The notes under the pieces: model-generated
The model's input: only the letters and a program-made list of their open reading frames with translations
Told to the model about the DNA's origin: nothing
Databases searched by the model: none
Made by a program: the position numbers and the translations under genes
Part shown: piece by piece, positions 46,686-56,423 of the stretch
How the letters are laid out: each line of letters begins with the position of its first letter
Position numbering within the stretch: the stretch's first letter is position 1
Source of the DNA: Roridomyces roridus
Lineage: Eukaryota; Basidiomycota; Agaricomycetes; Agaricales; Mycenaceae
Direction: 5' to 3'
Length of the DNA stretch: 64,000 bases
Assembly: GCA_029378245.1 (NCBI GenBank)
Contig: JARKIF010000011.1
Span: 1,674,001-1,738,000, forward strand

Positions 46686-47947
46686 TCTCTCGTCGTACGT
46701 CGTGGCCGTGGCGGGCACCAAGGAAGCCGGGGCGGGGAGGTGACGCAGGCGGAGAGAGAGACGTGAACGGGGACGGTGAGCAAAGAGTGGATGGGAAAAA
46801 GAAGCGTCTCTCGTGGCAGAATGTGCGAGCCCGCCAGCTGAATGTGGAATGTGTTTTGATATGAATCGCTACGCATCTGTCTCCGTCGTCCTTCGTCGTA
46901 CTCGTCGCAAGGAGAGGGTGACATTTGTGGACATTCTGGAAGCCTGTTCCGACAATCGTAGTATCTGGGTGCCAGGAGTAACGTCATCGATTGGAATTAT
47001 GTGGGCAGGGAAAGACAGTCGGCCCCCTCGAACTTCGGAAGGACCATTGAATTAATAGATGCATGTTCCGATGTGCGAATATCAGGAGCAGGTTACAACT
47101 ATCAATGTTTGGGGAGATCGGCTCCAAAGCATGTGGAGACTAGCCAACGCCAACGAAAGCGACAGGATTCGCTGCCTGACCTGTATTCATATCCGTGGAC
47201 TGATCAGCCAAGTGCGTGTTGACCACTCACTACTTAAAACGAAGGCAGAATAAAGACGAAGTGTAGGTCGGATGCGATTGACTTCACGCACAAAGAAATC
47301 CCCATTCGGTGACGAGCAGAAAATATGTGGCTTGGGACAAGCTTGGGAGATGTGTGCTGTGAGGAGCTTCAAGGTCGGACGACGCGGCCAGAAATGTCCT
47401 TACCACAGAACAGGAGCACAGCAGTGACCAGTAGCCTGTTCTTTTGAGAATCGTAAACCTTGCGTAAATCTGCAAAGACCCGGCGGCCGTCGACATGCTG
47501 ATCGGGAGTCGTCTTGGAGTCGTCAAGCAGAGGTCCTTCGACGATGTAGCTACGCGGTAGGTCTCTGAGTATCCGATGTGGGACGGTGGGCGCCGTTGCC
47601 ACTGGCCATGGGAGAAAAAAGCTTGAAAGACACGTGATATTGACGTGTACAGCACTGATTCAGTCGGCCCATCAATGATGTCAGTCGGCCCATCATTCAT
47701 GCATCTCGGCAATGCCATGCATTTGTTGGTCCGGACTCCCTCGGTACACTGTTCCCTTGGCTCGGCTAATGTCGGCCATCAGCCATTTCAGAGCCAACCG
47801 TGCGGTCAAATTACGCCGATCAATCATCAAACGCCTTTTGTTCCTGACTCTCATCCTACCCGCCATGCATCAGGCACGTCCAGCCTGTCCCACCACTGAA
47901 GTACCGCTCATATCACTCAGCCATACGAAGAGACTCTCCAGCAACGT
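46686..47947. other. Gene-poor stretch upstream of the G-alpha gene
   Basis: The promoter of the G-alpha gene is expected just to the right of 46685. A 145-codon minus-strand frame at 47284-47718 overlaps a second open frame (47369-47602) and has no domain, so I do not call a gene. Confidence 0.45.
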
Positions 47948-48790
47948 CTGCCACCGGAGCTGGAGCGACCTATCTTTGAAATTGAGCTGGCTGCGTATTC
48001 CGATCCGCTACGTGTGCCTACCCTTATGCTGGTGGCTTGGCGAGTCAAAGAATGGTTGGTCCTCCAACTACTTATTTCCCTTCTTCGATTGATTTATTCA
48101 CGAGCGCAATTCGTAGGGCGGAGCCGTTCCGCTACCGAGTGATTCTCTTCACTCGTACCACCGCGGGGCTGAACAGAGTGACTCAATATCCACACGACGA
48201 TGACCGCTTCTTTTCGCGTCTTCTCAAACAATCGTCACTCCTCCGTGCATCGGTGCGGCATCTGTGCCTCAATCAGGTCCATCGATACAATACCAATGCC
48301 CTCCTCTCCGCGTGCTCCTCCGTGGAGAATCTGCCGCCCTATTCGACCCACTCCCCATCGACTTTTCGCATCCCGTATTCTCGCGCCTCACCCACCTCGA
48401 GATATTCGACATGGTATAATAATGGACGACGAGGAAGACCTCACCATCTGGACGGGCCTCGCAAGTCGTATCCCTCCCGCATCTCACTCACCTCGCATTC
48501 AACGATCCAGAGTTCCTGCTGATATTCTCGGACCTACTTCCCTGCAGATTCTTGCGCTGGTTCGGCTTAGCGGGGTTGAAGCGGAAGCACCCCGGGGCTG
48601 GGGCTGGGGCTGGAACCCCGGTTTGTGTGGTTTCACTGCTTACGATACATCGAGGATTGGCATCGGTGTGGATTTTTGGGCTAGAGCTGAGGATTTGGTT
48701 AGAACTTGGCGGAGGTTGCGTTGTGCGTCTTTGTGTTTTTGGCTTCCGTTGCTATGGCTTACTTTGTTCAGTTCTTACTCAGAGACGATG
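47948..48790 (+). pseudogene. Decayed F-box-like protein gene
   Basis: The pieces match a large Agaricomycete family that starts with an F-box-like LPPELER motif: LPPELERPIFEIELAAYSDP, then PTLMLVAWRVKEW, a plausible 63-nt intron, AEPFRYRVI, LLKQSSLLRASVRHLCLNQV, then SACSSVENL. After that the reading frame breaks repeatedly. DFSHPVFSRLTHLEIFDMV is in another frame and ends in two stops; EEDLTIWTGLAS is in a third; LPHLTHLAFNDPEFLLIFSD is shifted again; a terminal GVDFWARAEDLV block survives near 48670. The middle of the normal protein is missing. At least three frame changes plus stops make it a pseudogene. Confidence 0.7.
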
Positions 48791-49379
48791 AAATGACCGC
48801 TGTATTTCCCTGGCTGCTGCGCCGAGCTCTTGTGATGCATTTCATCCGTCATTCGTGGAAGGGGATCATACCTGGCTTTCCACCCTCATTCTGTGTCCGA
48901 GTCTGCGAGTCACGAGTTATCCAGATCCATTCAACGTTCTTCCCGATTCTAACAGAATCCCGATGCAGTGACCGATCTTCCTCGGTTTTGAGCTCAGTCG
49001 TCAAACTTTGGTGGGTGCCCGTTCGACTCGGGCACTCGGCCCATAGGGTCGTCACATCTGAATCAATTTTTATTTCTGTACTTACTCATGCCCACGTGCG
49101 CGTTTTAAAAAAACGGAACGTATGCGACGAGGATATGCCTTCCTCTTGAAAAAATGGTTCGTATTATGACCATTTCTCGTTTCGAATTTGGCTGACTAGA
49201 TACACTGTTGTTTTTCCAGGCGCATCCCGCCATTCAACCACCGCGAATGCAGATCCCGTCTGATATCATCAGGGACCATCAGACATGTGCAGCGTGGCTT
49301 TTGCTTCAAACTCCCACCATCCATCCCTGATGACCAGCCTTACGCGAATGGGCCGTCTGCTTTCTCCACTCTTTCTCCG

Positions 49380-50037
49380 ATGAGCCATGCATACACCGAG
49401 CCCGTCCCCGCCTACCGAGACGTGAAGCGTACCATCCGACCGCTCCCTCCTATACCCATACCCATACCCGCGAGTCCCCCGCCGCCCACGTTCGATGCGT
49501 CGTGGGATGACCCGGAACAAGAGCCGGAGCCGGAAGAGGAGCTGGAGGACTATCCTTATCTCCAAACCTCAGTGGAGAACGACAACGAGAGTGACTCCCT
49601 CCCTGTGCGTCTCCTTGTCATTTCAATGAAAACCACCCACTCAATTGACTTGCTAGACACACTCGACGAGTTCGACATCATCATCTCTCGCATTTAGCGG
49701 GCAGCCTAAACGAAGGGAACACCGTCAGGTGCGGTGGGCGCCTGACCCCGAGCCTGTCGAGCCGCCGGAGAAGAAGCGGTTTATCAGGCTCCCGTCGCGG
49801 ATGAAGAGCAAGAAAGGCGATCGAAGGGTGCCTGAGCAGCCTTCGAGTCCTCCGGATGAGCATGCACAACAGTCGCTGTGGATCGAGGAGGAGGAGGAGG
49901 AGCAATCGCGCGATATGCGGATGCCTTCACAAGGCGGAGAACGCGAGTCGCAGTGGGAGCGTGCGCGGGAACGTGCGAGGGCGAGAGAAGCAGACGTGTT
50001 CCGAATGCGCGTCATGGACTTTTTCGGCTTCAAGTGA
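49380..50037 (+). CDS. Hypothetical proline- and acid-rich protein
   Basis: Two exons (49380-49604 and 49657-50037, 52-nt intron) join in frame into about 201 residues. I do not recognise a domain. Exon 1 reads MSHAYTEPVPAYRDVKRTIR, then a proline run (RPLPPIPIPIPASPPPP) and an acidic stretch (EPEPEEELEDYPYLQT). Exon 2 begins THSTSSTSSSLAF and continues RQVRWAPDPEPVEPPEKKRF, a basic region, a run of glutamates (WIEEEEEEQSRD), and an Arg-rich helix ending RVMDFFGFK. The protein is predicted to be disordered apart from the C-terminal helix. An upstream exon cannot be excluded. Codon structure and the clean in-frame splice argue for a real gene. Confidence 0.6.
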
Positions 50038-50792
50038 GGATGAAGGCGGAGGTGTGTGTGTGCTATTTCATTTCCTGCGGATATGAACGATCCTTTATGG
50101 TAAATTTAATTAGTGCGACCGAAATGTCCAACGTCCTTTCACTCAATGTGGACCATCGTTTACCGGCAGGCAGTGGTCGTTCGATTCGCGGTCTGCCTAT
50201 TGCGTAGTGCGATCATCGTTTTATTCCGAAATTCATCCGCGAGAGAGGTGAACATGCCCCAGAGCTTTACCGCAACTCCCTCTCCTCTTTCTTGGCGTTT
50301 ATGAAATAATGTTGGGATCGGCCGACGTGCGAACGCCGCATACTTGCTCATGGATGTTTGCGCGCCCGACGGAGAGGTGCGAATTTCCTGGCTCCACTAC
50401 ATACCCTCGGGACCACAGACTCACAGACGTATCATTCATTGCGATTGCGTCTAGATCTCTGTGGCTGGGTTTCTCAGTGGGATCCCGTGTCCGTGCCCTT
50501 GCTTCGCCCGTTGAATACACCCGTTCGACTCGGGTCGACGCTGTACGACTGCGTCTTGTTATTGGTTTTTCTCTCTCGTACGGTTTGTTTGGTTAGAGGG
50601 AGGTGGTTCTTGATGAGGCGTATGCATGAAAATGCAACGGACGTGCCATGTCCATTAGAACATCTTGTGGAGTTGAAGTTTCAGCGTTAGGAGGAGTTGC
50701 CACACAACTACATGGAGGCTGAGGACTGTCTAGACATCGTGTCAATATCCTGTATGACATTTCATGTTGAGGAACAGAGGATTTCGTTTCTC

Positions 50793-50808
50793 GCTTCAAA
50801 AAACAAAA
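50793..50808 (-). terminator. RNA polymerase III terminator of tRNA-Arg, minus copy
   Basis: Directly after the tRNA 3' end the transcribed strand reads TTTTGTTTTTT, two T runs usual for Pol III termination. Confidence 0.7.
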
Positions 50809-50893
50809 CGACAGTGACAGGACTCGAACCTGCAACCTCTCGGTACACAAACGGCAATCGAAGCCGAGCGCGCGGCCATTGCGCCACACTATC
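50809..50893 (-). tRNA. tRNA-Arg (anticodon TCG) with 13-nt intron
   Basis: The 85-nt gene folds as a complete cloverleaf: acceptor GATAGTG/CACTGTC, D stem GCGC/GCGC, anticodon stem CTCGG/CCGAG and T arm GCAGG-TTCGAGT-CCTGT. The anticodon loop CT-TCG-A is followed by a 13-nt intron (TTGCCGTTTGTGT) at the standard 37/38 position. It reads codon CGA. Its sequence, intron included, is identical to the plus-strand copy at 56339-56423. Confidence 0.93.
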
Positions 50894-52743
50894 GCTTCTT
50901 GCGAGTCATTTCATGATGATATCCTCTGATTCAATTATATTACACATATTCAGTTACAGGAGGTTGTATGTGTACAAGCGCTCAGAGATCCATGTCGACT
51001 GCATTCTCCCGATGATGCTGCGGCTCTCCCACGGGACGCTGGTTCCGTGCAGAACTTTGCATCAAATTTCCGGGGCCATCGTACGCAGGGATGCCACCTA
51101 AAACGAATCATTCATCGGCTGAGTGAAAAACTGGAATGCGCTCACGAGGATCATGCTGAGAATTGTCGTACGTCGCGCCACCTAAGTATCCGTTCGTCAT
51201 CTTGCATTCAAGATATCCAAGAAAAGGACTCACCCCTCAAGTTATCGAGCCCCTCCGCAGTCTGTTGTCTTCCTTTCGCAGCTATGACGTCATTCTCTGA
51301 AAGTGTCGTTGCATCTTTGTGCACGACGGTATCGACACCGCCGAGGATCGTCCCGCGGATGTTTTCTCCAGTTCCTGGCGACGTTCGATGGGTTGAAATG
51401 AATTTCGTGCGAGCAGCTTACCATGGATTACCTGTGCGGCGCCTCTGCGTTTCGTGAGTGAATGTTGCCTTGCCTAGAATGCACCTACTTGATTTTGGAG
51501 GCAATTCCACCAGAGCGGGATGAAGTGGATGTGGAAGTCGGGGTGGTTGTTGGATTCATAATGTTTGAGTATGAGGGCATTGACGATACTGAATGGCGCT
51601 TATGTACTAGTAGGAGTCCGGCTCCACCGATGATGTCATCATCCTCTCATCGGAGTGTGTCCGGACTCCGAAAATGTCCTCCCCTCTGCCACACAGGAAT
51701 CCGACTGGCGAAGTGATGTGTATAACCTGTCGGGAATTCCGGCTGAATTTGGGCACTTCGATTCAACATCCATCGCGACTCGGAACGCATCACTGACATC
51801 AGAAAAGCATCAAAGCCGATTGGGTGGGTGGCTGTACAGGAGGACCACGTCACGAGTCGCCAGTCTCAGTCTGACTCCCAGCGGTGAAAGATGCCTCCAG
51901 TTTCTTCGTCTCTGTTGTATTGTCTACTCAGCTCAAGGCCCGCCAGTTGCGAAACCAACTTTGTGCTGACTTGCGCGTTTTCGCCTGGATTCTGGTTCCA
52001 AGAGTCAAGAGTCGCTCGCCCATTGCCCGACTAACTGGCACTGAGGCCGCCAAAGGCCCCAAGTCCATAGAAGCTATCGAGAAAATCTGGCCCGGCTTCA
52101 TGTGCTTCGTACCCTGGACGTTATAACCAGCTTGAGAGCGCCACTTCGCGCCGGGGCTCCGACTATCCTCGGATTGTACACGCAGATCGATTCACTCTTG
52201 ATGGCACGCTTCCTCGCTACCCTAGAAAGTCTCTCTCGGCCATTCAAACACCTGGTTCGATACCGTCAAACTTCCCACCTGGGCATGTCGACGCCTCGGG
52301 TCAGTATGAAACTCCCCGAGCTATCTGTGGCCTCTCGGCCGGCAACTACTAGACTGAGCGTCCGAAAACATCCTGAATACGGCCAGTCCCGAATACGGCC
52401 AGGGAAGACGATCAACCTTCCATCACATCGGTTTGTGTCGCATGAAACAAGCGAGACTGCGCCTGCCTGCGCCACTTGGTTAAAGCGTTCTATACAGGCG
52501 ACTTCTCCGTTCAATTCGGGAACTCTAGTCTTCATCCATGAACTCAGTCGCCCTTTCTCTTGTGTCGTAGGTAGGCACGCCAAGGAGGGTTCAAATCAAG
52601 CAAATCGTCTTGATACAGCACGCGGACACAAATCAAATCAAGCTGAAGCCCAAGAAAATAGATTATAAGCATTTTTATCCACGCAACTGTCGAACCCGAA
52701 ATTCGCGACCCATTATTTAATCCACAGTCGAGAGAGTTCGAAT
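50894..52743. other. Gene-poor stretch
   Basis: About 1.85 kb. A 188-codon plus-strand frame (52102-52668) has no domain, signal peptide or exon partners and is not called. Nothing else could be supported. Confidence 0.45.
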
Positions 52744-53495
52744 TTAATCGCAGAAGGTGATCGCCAAGTTGACGTCGTTGGTCTCGCATTGAACCTGGAC
52801 GAAGGTGTCGGTGGGGACGTGGAAGGCGGTGTTGCAGTTGGGGCCCGTGCCTAAAGGCCAAGTAAGTCATCCAAGACTCGGAATCTGGAACCGATGCGAC
52901 TTACAGTCAGCTCCAGCACCGTTGCAGCCGTTGTAGTATCCGAAACCAGTGGTCACGGAGAAGGCGTGACTATGGAGGTGGTTAGAATTGGAATTCCATC
53001 ATCTACAGGGATAGAGACGAACGGAGCGATGAGGGAGAGATCAGTGCTCGAGCCGGCACCGGGGCTGGGAGGGTTCTGTCGAGTTCGTCAACGTCACCCC
53101 GATGTGAACGCCCATGAGAAGGAGTACTTACGCGGAGGGTGGTCTCGAGGAGCGTGCAGCCCTCGCCGTTGAAGCCGCAGGAGCCTGGAAGATGATTTAG
53201 ACACTCGTCGACTCATGGATAGGATGGGCGCACCGGTCTGGAGGTAAGCAATGGCACCAATGAGGGGGCCGTTGATCGTGTAGGCGCCTCCAGTGGAGAG
53301 AACGGCGCCTCCTTGGCCGATGAGAGTGGGCTACACAGGCATGCAAATCAGGACTCTGAACAACCACCCAAGAGAGCAAATGAGACTAACAGTACCGCGA
53401 CCACAGTTGTTGGTGAAGCTGACGGTGTGCGTCTCGCCGTGGACGGCGGTGACGGCGACAGCGAGGAGAGCAAAGGCAGCGGTGAAGCCGAACAT
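52744..53495 (-). pseudogene. Small secreted 'glycopeptide' family gene with a one-base frameshift
   Basis: Six exons are recognisable. Exon 1 (53495-53391) gives a signal peptide (MFGFTAAFALLAVAVTAVHG) and ETHTVSFTNNCGRGT. Exon 2 (53330-53234) gives PTLIGQGGAVLSTGGAYTIN..AIAYLQTG. Exon 3 (from 53185) gives SCGFNGEG and then should read CTLLETTLR; that reading is present but one base out of frame, because the run at 53160-53163 has four G instead of three. The later exons return to the family frame: NPPSPGAGSSTDLSLIAP, HAFSVTTGFGYYNGCNGAGA and then DC.GPNCNTAFHVPTDTFVQ..NLAITFCD. Read literally, the protein stops early in exon 4. All splice sites are intact, so this is either a very recent null allele or a sequence error in a homopolymer. 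The family is a secreted, cysteine-rich mushroom protein of unknown action. Confidence 0.75.
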
Positions 53496-53579
53496 TGTGG
53501 ATTAGAGAAGTTTAAAGGAGAAGGGAGGTAGAAAGGTTGAGTCCGGGGAGGATGATTTTCCTGGTCAAATTGGCAGGTC

Positions 53580-53585
53580 TTTATA
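53580..53585 (-). promoter_or_regulatory. TATA box of the glycopeptide-family gene
   Basis: TATAAA on the minus strand lies about 85-90 bp before the start codon at 53495. Confidence 0.45.
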
Positions 53586-55264
53586 CGCAGTTGGAGTGCT
53601 GGACTGTCAAGCTCAAGTCGATAGTCGGGCCCCAGAATAGAACAACAACAACTCATCATTGTGGGAACTCAACCAAAGATTCGTAATCAGTTTTGAACAG
53701 TTTCAGTTTCATCTTTCTTTCGTACGGATATTTCAACACGTGGGATCATATCGCTTCATGTCTCGCATACCTTCCCCACGGGCACATCGCTAGCCAGCTA
53801 ACGTCTAACGAAGCTCCGGCGAGCGGGATTCAACCCCAGAAATACTCAACCAACTTCTCGGAGTGGGTACCTGATGCCGTACAACGGATCTGTGCTGGAC
53901 TTCCCTCGAATCCCTCCCTGTCCCTCCGTAGACCCGCAGCCGAGAGAAGATCACACAGTCGATCACGATCAATCACATGAGGATCGACGGCCGGATTTGA
54001 ACGGGTGACTATCACTCTCGGTTATCTCCTACGGCGCGCCATGTGGGTCCGTAATTTCCGACTGCGCATAACGGGTGACTATCACTCTCGGTTATCTCCT
54101 ACGGCGCGCCATGTGGGTCCGTAATTTCCGACTGCGCATTCTCTCAGATACGTCAAGAACTCGTCGAATTTCACATTGTACGCCAGGCTAATTTGAATGG
54201 AAAGTCGCCAACTGTCGGGAGAGCCGCCGCTCGAGATACGGGATGTCAAATTGTCAGAGCATTTATTCGTGAAGTGGCATGGCAATAAGAATACTACTGA
54301 ATAGTCTGGCCGGCACTGGGCTGGCCCGGCTGGGGACGGGAATCCATCGCCTCCGTGGTTCAACTGACCTCTCGAAACGACGGCGCATCATACGGACAGT
54401 CGACCAATTGTATTGATCTCCGAAATCGAACGGCGGGATAATGCACACGGGTTGGCTCCGAAGTGGCATTCTCTTTCGGGTACCCATGTCGTATCTTGTA
54501 CGCAAGAGTCCTGATTCCTGACCACCCGGGCCCCAGCGACCTAAATCAATGCAAGCACCTGGAACTCAGCAGGGGTTTGTTCTGTACGTTTCAAGTGCCG
54601 GATCGCACGCGTGGGTCTTGTCAAGCGCAAACTTACGCAGCGATCCTGCAACTGAATTGCGAGACTCGAGTCGATGCAGTGCGGGCGCACACCATGACAG
54701 AAAGTACATGTACGAGGAACTTGGCAGCAACTCCGCCGTCACGGTGAAACTGGCGGTTAGCAAGAGAATGGTGAGTTGTTGGCCGTGGTTGCCAGCAATG
54801 TTTCTGCCTCGATTCAGGGGCGCAAGAATGACATCATGGAAATGGCATGAAGTTGATCGGCGAACACGGCGTGTCGGCATTGGGTCTTTGGAATCCATCC
54901 TGAACTTATACTTGGGCCGCATTCCAACTTCCCACAAGTACAGACTCCCTTCTCCTGCTGCAGCTCATAGACATGGCCTACATCATTGCGCGATTTACGT
55001 GGGGTGTCCTGGTCATGCGGAGGCGGCTTTGGCAGATGCGAGTCGGTTCAGAGCGGTAGCGGTGATACGCGGATCTCAGGGAAACCCGCCTTCAGCAAGC
55101 AACCATCCACATTGATCCCTGCATTACGTTGTGGCAAGTCGATCCATGACCTTCCATGGCGGGGTAGTGATCGAAGCTGTCGAGGCGCATCCTCGTGCTT
55201 CCTCCCATTTCATCTCTCCTCATCATCTGCGCAAAGTTGCCGATCACTTGTTTCACTCGCATGA
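53586..55264. other. Intergenic region between divergent secreted-protein genes
   Basis: About 1.7 kb between the glycopeptide-family gene (minus) and the thaumatin-like gene (plus). It contains a 70-bp tandem duplication (listed) and no gene that I can support. It should hold both promoters. Confidence 0.5.
54001..54140. repeat. 70-bp tandem duplication
   Basis: Two adjacent 70-bp units (54001-54070 and 54071-54140) starting ACGGGTGACTATCACTCTCG differ at only one position, the last base. The near identity points to a very recent slippage or repair event, or an assembly duplication. It has no coding role that I can see. Confidence 0.9.
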
Positions 55265-55272
55265 TTTAAAAA
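55265..55272 (+). promoter_or_regulatory. TATA-like box of the thaumatin-like gene
   Basis: TTTAAAAA lies about 90 bp before the start codon at 55358, next to no other gene. Confidence 0.4.
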
Positions 55273-55357
55273 GGTTGCAAGTACAACCGAACCGACATCC
55301 GGAGCCCCCTCCAGAGTTCTACTTCTCTCTCCTTCCTTGCTCACTTTTTCTTTCGCC

Positions 55358-56173
55358 ATGTTCGCCGCCGTCCTTGTCGCTTCCCTTCTTGCCGTGGTTA
55401 ACGCCCACACCATCACCCTCCACAACAACTGCCCTTGGGGTGTCGGGATGACCCTCAGCAACTTCCCCCATGCTGGAGTCGATTACACCGGTCCAGCTAT
55501 CCCGGATATTCCGGCGGGCGGCAGCTACAACCTCGTCGTCCCCACCCGGTGGAACGGTTCGTTCTCTTCGCGCTCAAATGCCTTCGTTTTGATTGAAACC
55601 TCCCTTCCAGGACGTATCTGCGACCGCCCCCCGAACTCTGGCTGCCAGAACGACTGCTTCGGCGGCAGTACGTCTTGGCTTCATCCATCCATTGAAACTG
55701 CAGCTGATACAATGACTTGTAGTCGCTTTTGGCGAAGCCGCCTGCTCGATGACCGAGTGGAACTTTGACTCGTCCAACATCAATGGCAACACGTACGTCT
55801 CCTTTTCCTCCCTTCTACACGTGCAACCGTGGTGACCAATATCCACAGTGACTACGACATCAGCAACATCCAAGGCTACTCGGTTGTACGTGATCAGTTC
55901 CTCGATATCCTCATGATCCTCGCTAAGAAAATATGTACAAAAACAGCCCCAGCGCATTAGTGCTCCCGACGGGAACTCTGTGACCTGCACGAGCGCCGAC
56001 TGCCCGTGTAACGAGGCCTACCGCCCCGGCGACACCTCCGGCACGTGTGGTGGAACTGGCCCCGTTGACCAGGCGACCCGTGTGGGCCCGAGTGGGGATT
56101 ACACCGTGACGTTCGTCTTACCCCTCTCTCTTCTTTTGCTTTGGCTGAAGCGGATCATAGGTACTGCCCTTGA
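55358..56173 (+). CDS. Secreted thaumatin-like protein
   Basis: Six exons (55358-55556, 55611-55667, 55723-55792, 55849-55885, 55947-56110, 56161-56173) join in frame into 179 residues. The signal peptide is MFAAVLVASLLAVVNA. The mature protein begins HTITLHNNCPWGVGMTLSNF, the thaumatin-family opening (beta strand plus NNC.W). Later blocks are GPAIPDIPAGGSYNLVVPTR-W, RICDRPPNSGCQNDCFGG, AFGEAACSMTEWNFDSSNIN, DYDISNIQGYSVPQRISAPD and ADCPCNEAYRPGDTSGTCGG, ending YTVTYCP. At 179 residues it is a short member of the family. Fungal thaumatin-like proteins can cleave or bind beta-1,3-glucan and change the wall in fruiting; the acidic cleft residues cannot be confirmed here. The last exon is only 13 nt. 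Confidence 0.85.
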
Positions 56174-56338
56174 GTCTGTTGGAAGGAGGGATATTTATAA
56201 GTGATGGATGTTTACCTCTCTCTTTTGTGGATTCTCAATGCATTTGTTAATTTGGTCTTGCGGGAAGCATATCTCGGTAAGGACCGTCGTCGTGTTGGTG
56301 AGAACTGGGGTATGGCTCCGCGGCGGACGCCTACCAAT

Positions 56339-56423
56339 GATAGTGTGGCGCAATGGCCGCGCGCTCGGCTTCGATTGCCGTTTGTGTACCGAGAGGTTGC
56401 AGGTTCGAGTCCTGTCACTGTCG
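56339..56423 (+). tRNA. tRNA-Arg (anticodon TCG) with 13-nt intron
   Basis: Identical over all 85 nt, intron included, to the minus-strand tRNA-Arg gene about 5.4 kb away at 50809-50893. The cloverleaf is complete and the anticodon is TCG (codon CGA). Its 3' end overlaps by nine bases the stop end of the membrane-protein gene on the other strand. Confidence 0.93.

Noticed and set aside
47284..47718. 145-codon minus-strand frame as a gene
   Set aside because: It overlaps another open frame of similar quality; no domain or exon partner.
49010..49045. tRNA 3' half suggested by a perfect T-arm-like hairpin
   Set aside because: No matching acceptor or D arm upstream at the right distance.
52102..52668. 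188-codon plus-strand frame as a gene
   Set aside because: Composition and sequence show no domain, no signal peptide and no splice continuation.
53960..54140. A tRNA on the minus strand (T-loop-like GTTCAAATCC)
   Set aside because: The five-base T stem does not pair and no acceptor or anticodon stem can be built.
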